A DNA stretch of 64,000 nucleotides from Owenia fusiformis (GCA_903813345.2 CAIIXF020000102.1:64001-128000), one strand, 5' to 3'. Positions 1-12,670 are shown, numbered from the stretch's first letter. Program-made: numbers and translations. Notes: a model not told the origin generated them from the sequence alone.

Positions 1-1014
1 TGCTAGAAGCATAGATATTACATGGACACTTCTCTTGCAGTTGCAATGAAATTTCCCCGTGCAGTGAACAATTTACTGAGGTTCAAAGATTTAAAAAGAT
101 AACAACGTTTCTAATTATTTACTAATCTTATCATCATTTACACATCTCGGGATGCTTTTCATGCCAGATCCGATTATTTGGGAAACTGAAAAAATATTTT
201 TGTGACCCATGTAGCAAATATTCGTCATTGTAGTATTGTAATGATAATAGGAAAGCATTTTTAGTTCTACAAGTATGAGAATATTATAATGTTTTGATAT
301 TTCAAGCTAACTCTCGATAGAAAATAGATGGTGGTGATTAAACTTTGTAAAGACAAAAACGCGATTGGATGTTATCGAGCTATACTAGGAGAACTAAAGA
401 ATATATATTTCATATCGCACTTTTCAAAACAGAAATTGCTATGTTCAGTGATACAAATTATTCACCTACTCTTATACATACTATTTACCTTCCTAGTTAT
501 GGGGTACAAAGGGATTATGCATTGGGGAGATTTTAATATGGAGTTTATATAGGGGTAGGAAATGCATATCTCCGGAGCAGTAAACCCCATTTCGAAACCC
601 AGCGTAAATAACTGCTTTATCCTATACCCAGAAGATTTTTAGAATTGCCGAAAGTGGAAAGGTATGCTCGGGAGCGGGAGATATGGCGGGAGATACGTAG
701 GTTCTGGATATGGAAACTTAAGAGTCGGGATACAGATGAGAATATATCTTGCTAACTTATCTTCCTAAAACTACTTGGCATAGGATAAATAAAGATTACT
801 CTATATAAGGTTCTAGGTTTCAAGGGCAGATAAATTATATGGTCCTAGGATAATACCAATATTCAGAACCTACTAAAGGAAAAACTGTTTATCCCATGCC
901 CCTTTATATTCAATGGCTTGATTTTTCCAGCGCACTTGGCACTTAGATATTTAAGATAATGAGAACTGAGTCTAACGTGAAGCGGGAAGATACATCCGCC
1001 TGCTCAGCCGGCAT
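1..1014. other. AT-rich spacer, no gene seen
   Basis: No recognisable coding region, RNA gene or clear terminal repeat. Reading frames are short and carry no family motif. Around 660-740 there is a G-rich stretch with repeated gggagcggga/ggagata words that recalls the dispersed repeat starting at 1015, so the right part may be a decayed flank of that repeat. Confidence 0.5.
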
Positions 1015-1228
1015 GTGAATATGGATTATGTTGGAGGTTTTTGGATACAGGGTTTATCCTCAGGGAAATATGTGTATTTCCCAATGGACCGCAGTGACCG
1101 AGGGATATATATATATATATATATTGAGTTAGTTATTTTCAAAAGGTGGAGTGAAGTAATAGTACCTAGTTTGGTCAATAGAGGGAACATTAATCTGTCC
1201 CCGGGAGGATTTTCCCCGGGAATGTAAC
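1015..1228 (+). repeat. Dispersed repeat with (AT)n core, copy 1
   Basis: Two halves recur elsewhere in opposite orientation. The left half (1020-1104, containing gggtttatcc and ggaaatatgtgtat) matches about 46500-46600 read in reverse. The right half (1105-1228) is an (AT)n run at 1105-1124, then a segment containing ggtggagtgaagt and ccccggga words; it matches 9217-9342 read in reverse. No coding capacity is seen. The right half contains a small ccccggga/tccccggg inverted pair. Confidence 0.75.
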
Positions 1229-2203
1229 TATACGCTTTGTACCTTCCAATCCCATCGTGCATGTCCTACTTTGAATATTTATAATTTCTGATTGGTGAAT
1301 GTATACCTGGGAATACACCTAATTATTTTTTGCCTTTGTACAAATCTATATGAAAGAAAATGTAATCAAGCTGAGTAGTTTGTGCGGCTAGTTAGCTTAT
1401 AACAATCGAAACAAATATAGACGCCAATACTTGAGTTATGGATGAGTGGTCGGTTTGAAAACACACATTTTGTAAACATTTGTTATGTGAATATATAGGG
1501 ATAAGGATTGACAAACCATAAAACTGTAAAATTTAAAACGCTTGCTTGCTCTGCGTGGATAGTGAACTTTATAAATGAATTCACTGGACAGTCCAGCCGG
1601 TGAAATATTGTTCCCTGTCATGCAAATGATGGATTTAACACGAGTTTGAGCTAGTTCATTCTGCCACTGTACGCCCGTCGGATATAACAATTTTACCAAT
1701 ACAGTCAAAAATCTCCTCCGTTTTTATTTGAATTGAGAGATCACATTCAAATTGGATTATTTCCACTTCTATTTGTATTCAATTATCCTATTTCTATTCC
1801 ATGCTAAATGGGAAATAAAGAGATGTAATAATGATAACTGAATATGATCATGGGCAGCTGGATGCCCATTATATAATGTTGAGTTAACCCAAGGATGAAG
1901 AGTTAATCAATTTGAAAATATAATATTTTACATATTGTACATTTTGAATGCATGTTGATATTAAACCATGGTTTCCGTGATGACCTTTCAATCGCGATTC
2001 GCGATTCGCGATCACCGTACTGTGTCAACTTGAAGTGTGTATTTTCCCCAGATACGAAGGCAAATGCAGGGTGTCCTTGCGGCAAACGTTCGTTCCAGTT
2101 TCTGCGATCTGCTGCCGATGTCACCTGTCGTATGACAAACGACAAATGTGACTTAGGTTTAACATAGGATATTTTACAACTTAATGTGATTGTTTATAAA
2201 TAG
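1229..2203. other. Spacer, no gene; one dispersed-repeat scrap
   Basis: No gene is supported. Positions 1797-1830 (containing atgctaaatgggaaataaag) recur near 61277-61315, so this is a scrap of a dispersed repeat. Positions 1991-2012 hold three tandem copies of an 8-base attcgcg-type word. Confidence 0.5.
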
Positions 2204-2474
2204 ATTATCCTACACTTAGTGTACTAAATGTATAATAACATTAAAAAATAAATTTGATATTTATTGGCAAAATGAATATCCGGAGGATATCGTAACGATA
2301 TACTCCGGGCGGAGGATATCGTGACGATATACTCCGGAAAACCCAACATGCGGAGGATATTGTGACGATATACTCCGCTTGTTGATTTCCCGCCAAATTG
2401 ACTCTATTTTGGCATGGAATTCATTTTGCAATGATATTATACATTTAGTACACTCCTTGTAAGTGTAGGATAAT
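2204..2474. mobile_element. MITE-like TIR element with palindromic core
   Basis: Terminal inverted repeats of about 40 bp: attatcctacacttagtgta at the left is mirrored by a sequence ending tgtaggataat at the right, and both arms contain tactaaatgtataat-like words. Between them are three near-palindromes of about 28 bp (2281-2308, 2310-2337, 2350-2378), each reading ggaggatat..g.acgatatactcc. No reading frame of note. The superfamily is not identifiable. Confidence 0.6.
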
Positions 2475-2482
2475 AAGAACAT

Positions 2483-2614
2483 CCTATGATTTTTTTCAGA
2501 ATATCATTTTAATCTACTCGGTGATATTGATATATGCACTCGTTCGCTTCGCTCTCTCGTGCAGATATCAATATCACCTCGTAGATAAAAATGATATTCC
2601 TCAAAATCATAGGA
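2483..2614. repeat. 130-bp foldback element, copy 1
   Basis: Arms of about 50 nt starting atcctatgatttttttcaga are mirrored by arms ending ctcaaaatcataggat. The loop contains the low-complexity string cactcgttcgcttcgctctc. It would form a long hairpin if transcribed. A second copy lies at 3010-3137 and a weaker half-copy at about 6155-6245. Confidence 0.65.
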
Positions 2615-2837
2615 TATCCTATAATTATTCGTAATTTACTAACGTGTCTCAAACATCTACCAGCGTCGTTTTGACTCCAGTTGCAAAAACAATATGTGGT
2701 GAATAAGTGATTAAGTTTTATTTTGACATGATACGCTATGAATATGACGGTAATAATGAAATAATAACAATGCATTACGTTAGGATAGATCGGGGGATAG
2801 ATTTTTGTGGAAATCGTTCCATGATGTTAGAGATATT

Positions 2838-3137
2838 GAACTGGAGGATATTGCCACGATATACTCCAGAAACCCAATATGCGGAGGATAGTGTGACGAT
2901 ATACTCCGCTTGTTGATTTCCCGCCAAATTGATTCTATTTGGCATGGAATTCATTTGCAATGGTATTATACATTTTGTACACTCCTTGTGAAGGATAATA
3001 AGAACATCCTATGATTTTTTCAGAATATCATTTTAATCTACTCGGTGATATATGCACTCATTCTCTTTGCTCTCTCGTGCAGATACCAATATCACCTCGT
3101 AGATAAAAATGATATTCCTCAAAATCATAGGATATCC
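2838..3137. repeat. Second copy of the 2280-2614 block
   Basis: Direct, diverged duplicate of 2280-2614. It has two of the ggaggatat palindromes (2843-2870, 2881-2908), the cttgttgatttcccgccaaa segment, and the 3010-3137 copy of the foldback. The left TIR of the first element is absent, so this copy is truncated or the duplication began inside the element. Confidence 0.7.
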
Positions 3138-3668
3138 TAAAAATACCCCATGGTTGTGGAAAAATATAATTCATATCAATAACTAGATATAATGGACAGT
3201 TTTCAAAACCAAAACACTTAGAGTGAACCATCTCTAACTTTTTATGGATGGCATTCGCCTTCGGCTGTCGGTGATTATCGGCGTTCGGCGGTCATGGTGT
3301 GTAACAAATGGTAGGTTGTAGCTGACATTTTGCATGTCAATGAATTGGTCATTTTAGATTACTTTGCAAAGGTATAAAGTTTTAGAAATCGCCGCTGCCA
3401 AGCGATTATGGAAAGTCGATTTGATCACTATCCCGGAGACATTAATAAGAGAAACGTAATTGTAGGTTAGAGATGTTGATTTTGTGGTTAGGAAGTATAT
3501 AAATGTCCAAAATGATTTGTCAGACCAACCCTGGTCATTGATACTAAATGCGATACTCGGTATAGGATTATTAGGCGATCAGACGAATAATATTTTTGTA
3601 AATGGTGGGTAAATATGGATATTTCAGCCCAATGTAAATGTAATGGTCAGTTCTTGTGCTGTACCAAT
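3138..3668. other. Spacer, nothing recognised
   Basis: No gene, RNA or repeat is supported. Around 3250-3295 there is a small cluster of ttcggc words (cttcggctgtcgg, gcgttcggcggtc) that is unusual in this AT-rich stretch but too short to interpret. Confidence 0.4.
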
Positions 3669-3758
3669 CTGTATTGTTACTGAGATTGTCCCCGTTGATC
3701 ATCTCCGTCGCAATACAGAAAATATTGGTGCGAAGGGACAATCTCAGTAGCAATACAG
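3669..3758. repeat. 90-bp hairpin with 24-nt arms
   Basis: The left arm ctgtattgttactgagattg (extending to 3692) pairs with the right arm at 3735-3758 with one mismatch in 24 positions. The loop is about 42 bp. It looks like a small foldback element or MITE remnant; no target-site duplication was established. Confidence 0.65.
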
Positions 3759-4953
3759 AGGATCACACGATAAAAACGTTATTGAATGATTTGAAGTGGC
3801 AAATCCAGATACGGCCACATATCATGCCGTCTTCCAATTGCAAAGACAATGGATCCTTAATTTAAAAAGGACGAAGACAATGACAAATGATAATCCCTAA
3901 TCCGTTGTCAAGTTACAATTTCAATCGGTAATCAAAGTGAGTAATTTTCTCTCGCAGTTTGAACATATATTACCTTTACCTTAGTAGCGAGATACTTAAA
4001 TGATTGTTGAACGTATTTGACATACTTGTTAAACATGCAAATCACGAACAAAGAACGTTGTTTTATTGCAAAATAAAGAAACATGTATTTAAAATACAAA
4101 ATAACATTAAGATAAAACAGTCTTATACAAAAAGCGATATAATGCAAAAAACAATATCGTAAAATGGTACAACATAACGCAATCCTGTGCATTTGACTTG
4201 AACAATCAGTAGTACTACCTTGCGATACATACCCCCGGGTACATACCTTACATAATTGCGATAATATGCGCTAAAATTAATGCAAACAAATGCCTATCAC
4301 TAATGACTAGCCCTCAAAGGTTTGGTATGTATTTTCGTTGCATGATTTATATGTTATCGTTACTGATGAAAGATTTTATTTTGTGCTTTTCTAATTATAA
4401 GTGATGCACAATTATCTTCCAAACTAATAGAGGGAATTGTATTTTAACGTAATGCGATGCAAAATTAAAAAACAAAAATCAATATAATTGTACACTCTAG
4501 TCAATATGACACAATACATTACAGTTTGGTGAAACGGCACTTCTGCATTTTCGTCATATTTTTGCTCGTATTTTGCCCATTTGTACACCATTCAATTTGC
4601 TACCAGTCTAGCAGTGTACCGTATTTCATGACCATCAGACTAATAATCATAATTATGTTACAGCACTATGTCGCCCAACCTTTTCAACGACCCGACTTCA
4701 TTCATCAGCACGCGTGGCCTGATGATATGATCTCCGTTCTGAGGTTATCAATTGTCCTGAGTTCAAGCTTGTATACTCTATTTTTTGTTTAAAGTGCTGT
4801 AACATTATGACTATTAGTTTGATGGTCGTGAAATATAATAGGCCGGTAGGAATTTGAATGGTGTACACAAAATATGAGTGAGCAACTTGCTAGGGTGTGA
4901 GGAAAACAGTGTCGGGGTTACCGTTTACAACCACCTTTTATAAAACGATGGTA
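3759..4953. other. Spacer, no supported gene
   Basis: A hydrophobic reading frame at 4526-4792 (+) could suggest a secreted or membrane peptide, but it begins at TTG rather than ATG and nothing else supports it. The rest is AT-rich without a recognised repeat. Confidence 0.4.
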
Positions 4954-5748
4954 CACTCCCCTCCATAAGTTTGGCAACCTTTGCTCCCCCATTGAACAAC
5001 GTGTTAAAGCCTCTTTACCTTTTTATTTACTTAATCTGCGAAGAAAATACATATTATCGATGGAAAAGTAATTTGAGCTTATTTCCGATTCCTCCAAATT
5101 TTCTTAATTTTTTCCTCAATTATAATAGGTCGAAAATTAATGATTTTGATGACTTTTTGAAGATCGACATGTCGCAAGTCATACGAGAAAAAAACAGTCA
5201 TCCGAGTCCTTGCAAAAATATACAAGTTAGGTAGGCAACTGACTTTGCAACTTATTTTACACAAATTGGTACGTTTCTTCAGGTTCAACAAAGTTATAGG
5301 TGTTTAAAGTCAAAATTGTTTTTTCAAAACATCTCCTATTGAAATAACACAAGAGGCGAAAAATGATTTTCAAAAATGACTTTGACGCTCTGCAACTTTT
5401 GTATTCATCAAGTAAAACCAAGACTTAGTGAATGAAAATATTAGAGAATTCTATTTTCTATGTAAAAATATTTTAATCTTTTACTTAATTGATATCTGAT
5501 TTGCCCCGAACCCACAATTTTCCATTGGTTTACATGGGAATGACGATTTTCAAAAATTCATCTTTATCACCAATTTTCGACCTATTGTAATTGAAGGAAA
5601 AACTTTTGGAGATTTGGAGATATTGGAAATAAAGTCATATTACGTTTTCATCAATAGTAATAAGTATTTTCATCGCAAGTTAAGTAAAGATGGTTTAACA
5701 CGTAGTTCAATGGGGGAGCTAAGGATGCTAAGTTTATGGAGAATAGTG
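4954..5748. mobile_element. Foldback MITE family A, copy 1 (795 bp)
   Basis: Bounded by TA dinucleotides (4952-4953 and 5749-5750). It starts cactcccctccataagtttg and ends with the diverged complement. The inner terminal region also pairs (ctcccccattgaac with gttcaatgggggag). Further inside, frames such as ggaaataaagtca mirror each other, so much of the element can fold back. No transposase is present. TA target sites fit a Tc1/mariner-type mobiliser. Other copies are at 15094-15837 and 13882-14025. Confidence 0.75.
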
Positions 5749-5750
5749 TA

Positions 5751-7131
5751 TCTCGTTCAGTTACAATAATTTAAAAACAAATGATAATAACATGTTGTTG
5801 TACAGTAACACATAGGCTAAATAAAAGGCAACCCGAGAGAATATAAAAAAGTACCCAATAACAAATTCATTACATCTAATATATTGCAGTGCAAAATACT
5901 ATTTAACGCAATATAAAAGAAATTCAACCAAATACTAAAATAGCGTAAAACGGTACAATGTATCAACGTGAAATTAAATACTTCAAAGTACATGTATTTT
6001 GAATGTACGTCAATAAGAAAGATCGGCATGAAATGCTAAAAGTATCTCGTAATTCAAAACAATAAAAAAGCAAAGACAATAGGCTTGAACAACAACTGTA
6101 TATAAAACGTTACAATATATTGTATGATCTTGTAAAATCTGTATGATAACATGTGAATATAATATTTCCTGATACCATTTTTAATTGACTCACTGATATC
6201 AATATCTGTACATTTTTTACGCTCGCTCGATCGTCAACTCGTATATATTTCCTTATTGCATAATAACACGTTCTCCCTGGGAAATAGGCAGAGAATAGAA
6301 TTTATATTCAAAGAATCCCGTAAAAGATCCCATTCATCCAAAGTTCCGTAACAAACCATATTCGATCCCGTATCAGCCGTATCAAGTTGAAAATGTAATT
6401 TGATTTCATATTTTTTTCACATTCTCAAACTAGACTATCTTCCTTAACTTCGAGCCAAATTATTATCCGCAACGTGACTTATTAGTAGGTGTAAATCGGG
6501 AAATAAAAAATCTTACCGAAACCTAGTCCCAGAAGTAGTCCCGCCATGATACACTGACGATACGTCTGTGTAACTAGGTGGGTAGCAGTGATCTTACTAT
6601 AGTACACTAAATATGCTATTTCTCTCCATGCCAAAGAGTATGTATCAAATAAAGCGTGTACTTTCACCAAATATTTGTTTTATACGTAAAAAATTATTCA
6701 TATTATAATCGTTTTTTAGTTGAGTCGATTGGTGAGTAAGTACGTTAGTAGGTAGCTGATTACGTAACTGACTTAACCCATAAAGTAATATTTGGTTATC
6801 ATCATATTGGTTTTTCGAAATGCAAAGCACCATAGAATCTAAAACGGAATTCAGATTTCAATTCTGATTTCAGATTAGGATTTCTGAAAAGATTGTACAC
6901 CTTTTTCATAACCCACGCGTTAAATTTAGAGAACCCCGTAAAGACCTAGATTTGGACCTCGGCTTTTCAGTGTCCTTACTTTGAATGTCAAAATCAGTAA
7001 AAGTAATCAAAAGACGACGTCTTGCCTTTGAAATTAGATACTTTTTACAAGGAATATATTGAAAAAAGAAGGAGACATATTAAGGGACGGCTGAGAAAAG
7101 TGGTAAAATAATGTATGTATGACACTAGTAC
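5751..7131. other. Spacer, no gene; one half-copy of foldback
   Basis: Positions about 6155-6245 resemble one half of the 2483-2614 foldback (actcactgatatcaatatct and gctcgctcgatcgt). Otherwise no coding region, RNA gene or repeat boundary is supported. Confidence 0.4.
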
Positions 7132-7225
7132 AATAACGTCATTTCAAAGGGCAATAAAGTGAAATATTGGACCAAGGGCCCAAGGTCCAATATTTCACTA
7201 TCTTGCCCGCAGAAATGACGTTATT
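7132..7225. repeat. 94-bp near-palindrome
   Basis: Two 42-nt arms (7132-7173 and 7184-7225) pair around a 10-base centre containing gggccc, with about six mismatches. The outer end is aataacgtcattt and the inner arm is gtgaaatattggacc. It would extrude as a cruciform or be transcribed as a hairpin. Just beyond it, 7322-7365 repeats gcccgac/gtcatta words. Confidence 0.7.
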
Positions 7226-8813
7226 ACTATTATTACCACCGTTAATGCCCAGGGCTGAAATAGCAAATTTGAAATAGAAAATCTTACGCACTGAACGATA
7301 TCACTTTTTCGGGAAACATAGCCGGGCGGATAATGTCATTATTGCCCGACTAAAGTCATTAACACCCGACACAATATTGCTCACGTCAATATAGCAATTT
7401 AAATGCCTTTTCAACTAGTACTAAAACCCATAGAACAGGCCCTGCAAGGTGGTAATAATGTAGATTATAATTCAACCTATTCCATTTCTTACAAAAGATC
7501 AAATTGAATTGACCCGTCAATAATTAAATATAAAGTACGGCTGTTTAACCTTTTTGTAAACTCTTCAGCTAAGATCCACCATGTGTTTGGTGTTTTATGG
7601 ACAGTTAGAAAATGAGAAAGGCCTGGATGTAACATGCACCTTATTCTGAAAATTGTCTCCTGAAGGTCTTTCACACGACTACAGATCAAACGTCCCAAGC
7701 AGCGATGCGTTTACCGTTAACCATAAGTTTAACATTTTCAATAAGGGCGCAATAAAGTCGTATTTCAAAGCAATACATCACATTTGTGCAATTGGAGGGG
7801 TCATTCGTATACGGTCAACTTAACTGTCATTCTAAAAAGCATCATCCATTTGTATTTATTTGTCACTGGCAGGTTTAAGAGCATCCATATAAACATTAAT
7901 TTAAAAATGTCAACTCTGTATTCATTCCCCACCAACATAGGGATTCGTAAGCAACGGGGCACTCTTCAAAAGCAGGGAGCGATTGAAAGATTAAGCTATT
8001 TATTAGAAATACTTTTATCTCCATTTTACCAGAACCAGAACAATATTATCAGCACACCATTAGAAGGCTTATCCATTCTTCTTAAATCTTATTTTAAACA
8101 AATGTTTGCTGTATTTGTAGCTATTTAAAATCATGAAAGCGTCTGTAATATTATCTATATATTATGTCAGTCAAATGCATATCATTTCCCAAAAGTCTGA
8201 TTCAAATCTGTTATGAAGGACGGTATACGTTTTTCAATGATGCGCCGAATTATGTTAAGTTGCTATCTATTTCATATCGTCCAAACTGTATGTTGTTAGT
8301 ATGAGGAAAATATTTCGCCATTTCCTTTAAACGTTCTATACGTTACAGTTCGTTTTTTAGTTTCCAAATGTTTCATTCAACTATGCCATAAAGGAGATTG
8401 AAACTCCGTGTAAATGAATATTTCCTTTGTATTTTCTCTGCATGTTTTGCTGATCTTTTAACTGTTTTTCAGTACCTTAACTAAATGAAAATGTATAGCG
8501 AAATTAATTAAATACGCGCTGTGTTTTGAACTTTGTAAAGGATTTACATTTGTAAAATTGTGCTTCCCTGCCTTGGAAAGCCAAGCCTTCTCTATCATCG
8601 CCTTCGGGACGCTATGCAAACGGTATACGTCATTCTCATAAAGTTTAAGGGCGGCAATACTTCAAGTATACGTATAGGACGGTATGCGTCCAAATTAAAT
8701 ACACAATGGAAGTTGTTCATAGCGTACACGTAAATCATTGAATGACGGGCATATCAGTAGTTTTACGATTGTTCACCGTGTTTATACGCCTATTTTTGTA
8801 ATCATACATGGTC
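7226..8813. other. Spacer, nothing recognised
   Basis: A 114-codon open frame on + (7784-8128) has no motif I recognise and no start or splice context that would support it. No other coding region, RNA gene or repeat boundary stands out. Confidence 0.35.
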
Positions 8814-9010
8814 CACTGGCGGATCCAGATCCATCTTGCCCCCCCCCCACCCACCTTGTGGGCCAAGAAAAACATCATAGGGCCCACAAAATGTTTTGGT
8901 AAAAAATTACATAGGGCCTCATAAAAACCGAGCCTTTTTGGGAATGATTTGACAACCTAGGCCAAATTTTCAAAGAATGGGGGTTAAACTTTCTTCTGGA
9001 TCCTCCAGTG
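8814..9010. mobile_element. 197-bp MITE with 15-bp TIRs and 5-bp TSD
   Basis: The left end cactggcggatccag (8814-8828) and right end ctggatcctccagtg (8996-9010) are inverted repeats with one mismatch. The element is flanked by tggtc at 8809-8813 and again at 9011-9015, a clean 5-bp target-site duplication. An 11-base C run lies just inside the left end (about 8840-8850). No coding capacity. I do not assign a superfamily. Confidence 0.8.
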
Positions 9011-9216
9011 TGGTCTAAGTTGTTATTTCGAAAAGGCCAAATAATTGCGATATTGAATGTGCAACTCATCACGGTACACCTCGCCCGACGAGTGACACGT
9101 GTTGGTAAAAGCTATCCAATCCAGCACATAGAACTCATGCATAATACAACAAGTTCTGGGATTGAAATTGTATAGTAGTTTAAGCCAATTTACTGACTGA
9201 ATTACTCAGTTGGAGT

Positions 9217-9342
9217 AACATTCCCGGGGAAACTTTCCCGGGGACAGATAATAGTTCCCTCTATTGACCAAACTAGGTACTACACTTCACTCCACCTTTT
9301 GAAAATAACTAACTCATATATATATATATATATATTTCCAGC
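9217..9342 (-). repeat. Dispersed repeat with (AT)n, inverted copy
   Basis: Reverse-orientation copy of 1103-1228: ccccgggga words, ggacagataatagttccctc, cttcactccacctttt, then an (AT)n run at 9316-9335. The left half of the repeat seen at 1015-1104 is missing here. Confidence 0.75.
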
Positions 9343-9403
9343 TGTATCCAACTTGCTCTGGAGCTTTTTACCAACCTAATCTTTTACCTCAAATGCGTCG
9401 TAG

Positions 9404-9475
9404 AATGGGATAAATGTTGTTATACAATAAATATTTTAATTAAAAGTGTCCCAAGAAGCGATGGAACAACCGAAG
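9404..9475 (+). CDS. Weak candidate exon ending at a strong 5' splice site
   Basis: The sequence gaag|gtaagttgg at 9472-9480 is a good donor. The frame open into it reads SVPRSDGTTE and ends in phase 1, which would splice in frame onto the candidate exon at 14516. A possible acceptor (tag before 9404, after a modest pyrimidine stretch) would give a 72-nt, phase-1 symmetric exon, but the start is uncertain and the encoded first half is not convincing. Treat this as a lead rather than a gene call. It could equally be chance. Confidence 0.18.
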
Positions 9476-12400
9476 GTAAGTTGGACATGTAACGGTTTGT
9501 CGGAGAGGTTCTAAGAGAAGATTTGAAACTTTAGATCCTTGTAATAATAGATGTAACACACATGTATAAAGATTCCTGAATGATGTTCATGCTATTGCCC
9601 CGAACCGGTCCGTCTTCTCGCTGCAGGCAGGATGAAATTCTTTGTCACAAAGTTTGGCATTTTTTATAAAATCAAACGCGCGTCATTGAAACTCACAATA
9701 TGTAAAAAGCATGTCATTTACATCATACATTGATGGGGAAAATAGATCTTATATGTTAGAAGTACTAAATAAAAGTTATCGTGAAAATGAGACAGTCGTT
9801 CTCGAGAGAAAAGAGCATAAATGCGCATTTAGAGAGTCTTGGTCCGTTTAAAAATCTGTAAAAAATTGGGGTACTTAAAAGCATCGGGAGGAATCATATA
9901 TTTCAAATTAGACACGAGGAAGTCAATATTGAGCAAGTTATGGCTGTTTTAAATTCAAATAAAACCGTTAACCCGTGCCGGTCCAGCTTTTGACCCGTGC
10001 CGGTCAATTTTCGTTAGCTGCGTATACCAAGGGTGATATAGATAATTTCAGTCAGCCTATACAGTATTCGTTAAGTTGGAAGTTGCAAAAAATTGTTACA
10101 AACGCCGATAGCCAACCAGCAACCACCAACCGACGACCGACGATCGCCGTCAAAAAGGAGACCATACCAATATGTCACCACTTTTTGGTGGTGACAAATT
10201 AATACATCACAAAAGGTGGGTCTAGGTGGGGTTGAATAAAATACTTAAACAGTGTAGATATGTAAACACCAGAAACTTTAGTCTTAAGTGCTTTAAGTGG
10301 GTTTATAGGTTTATCAACGCGCGACACGAGCATGCTTATTTAAAAGTCAAAAGTTAACTTACCGTCCAAGATTTGTCCTATGTGTTTGTGGTAGGTGGTT
10401 TTAGCTATCGCTTTGTCACAAAAAACAATTTGCAAATTAAAATGTTTAAATATATTTGATTGTATAATGTCCCCCATGCTATGATTGACATTGTGTTCAA
10501 TTTTGAATTTAATCGATCAACTCTGTGGAAAGTTACTGCTTCAATTAATGAATTTTCATCTCGATTTTACTCCATTGTTTCTCTTTTGCATTGAGTTTAC
10601 ACCAGACAACAAAAGGCCGCGATGGAACAGAAAACTAAGGTTGGTGCATTATTTTCTACAACTATGTATCGATGAAAGGATGAACGATTTATGTAAGCGT
10701 CGCATTCGGCGATGCATTCAGTAATGTATATTTTGAACGTATTCTTTGCAAATTGATGCCCGGGGATAACATGAAGCGAAAAACTGTCGAGTTTGATATT
10801 CAAAACTACATAAAATTTAGCAATTTGTTTATTTTGTCGTTAGGACATGGTCTGCATTGCCTAACAACCTTGGGGTATAAAAATGTAACCTACATACGAT
10901 CATACAAAGCCAATTGAGCATTGGAAACCACCTAATATGTTCTACTCAAGCCATATTAATGTGTTTTGAATTTGCGGTAACCTAAAAAATTGATGGACGG
11001 TTACGCGAACCTCATTTAAATATGAAACCCCGATTCATTGTTAATAATTTTGCCATCTTCATCAGTATTTGATGCTTATTCTTCTTTTGTCTCTTCATTG
11101 CTATCTTTTTCACTTTCATTGGTTTCATAAATAAAGAAAGCCACAGTTTTTTTCCGTGCCCTATAGAGACTCAAACAAGAACGTCTCTTGCGAGTCCTGA
11201 AAACAAATATTGGAAATTCAATATTCCATTTCTCACCCATTATAACAATAACATGGAAAGTGGTTATCAGATCTAGCAACCTTGACTTGACAGGAGTACA
11301 TGCACGCAACTGTCCCCTAAATATCTAATGTACAACTAATACAATACGTTACCGTCCATAGAATTCATACGTAGTCGTCTAACGACATTGCGTTTGAAAC
11401 CTTATTATTTACAATATAAACCACGTTCCTGTTCTGGATTTGTCATTTTATGGCTTGTTTATATACAGTTTACTTACGAAAGTACAGTTAATATTCTGAG
11501 TGGCTCTGAGGCACATGTACCGAGAAAACACGAGAATGAACTAAAAATTATGAACTTGGATATCTCAGTCGGTAGGTTTACATCTTATATTCTGCTTCTT
11601 GTAGACCACCTGGCAGATTTGACCCAGTCTTTATAACCATCCATATATACGTCATCGAATGGAACTAGTTTAAAGGAAATCTTATCTGTGAATATTGCCT
11701 ACAGGCGAGAAAGAGGACATGCTGCCTTTCCCATCCGCCATTTTTTGTTATCGTAACCACAACATTTTGCAAATCCCCTTGACGTAACCGTCATGCTATA
11801 ACACCGTGGTAACAGAATCCTGAGAATACATGTACCAGCAGTATATCTGTTCGGTAATAATTATAGTAAACTTTTTCACTTCATCATCATTCTGTGTCTT
11901 ACATTAGACTTGAAATAAATGCATTTCTTCTACTCTTCAAAATATGTGAAATATACTAACGTTAATCAACGTGTGTTAAATATATACAATTGCAGGCTCG
12001 AACTATCTCTGCGAATGCGAAAATGTGTCTGCGAGAACAGATAAGGTACATAAATTAACAGATTAACATTGCGAATACTGTTTTTGTTCATGACTTTTCT
12101 AATACCTGTTAAATATGCCACTGATATGACTATAGCTATCATTGCTATTTTAACACTTGATTTTGATTTTAATAGTACATATTTATTAGTTGTTATATAT
12201 ATTGATAATATTTGGCACAATATCTTTTCTCACTCCTGTAATTCTTTGTTTAGCAATTCTGTTGAACTTATTAATTTATAACATTTTGAAAAATTAAACA
12301 ACATCAACTAAAATTGTCTTGATCATATATCTACATCATACATGTATGATGCCAAAAAGTGGCCCCAGCGGATAACAGGCTTCGAAAATTTTGCATGTTT

Positions 12401-12670
12401 CCATTGAGTACCATGTTAATTCATCAATCTTCAAAAGATCCCCTGCAGAACAGTTCAAGAGCAATAAAATCAATCTTCCTAGTACGTAACCATGACTTAA
12501 ATGTCTTCAAAATAATAAGGGTTACAAGCTGAATTTTGTCTAGTTCAAAAGATATTGGTGTTTGAATTTTGGAAAATTCCCATTGACTGCCATTAACAGG
12601 ATCGTAAAAGGTTCTGAACAAATTATTTGATTCTGGACTTGACATAATTTCTTTTTGACGAAACCCAACC
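9476..12670. other. Long spacer, no supported gene
   Basis: No coding region, RNA gene or bounded element is supported. At 9971-10007 the word cccgtgccggtc occurs twice in direct orientation (acccgtgccggtccagcttt then tgacccgtgccggtca). The stretch may be intron if the candidate exons at 9404-9475 and 14516-14566 are real. Confidence 0.4.

Noticed and set aside
4526-4792. Hydrophobic open frame resembling a signal peptide
   Set aside because: It starts at TTG, has no ATG or splice support, and AT-rich DNA readily produces Phe/Ile/Leu-rich frames.
7784-8128. 114-codon open frame
   Set aside because: No recognisable motif, no splice or start context, and composition is like the surrounding spacer.
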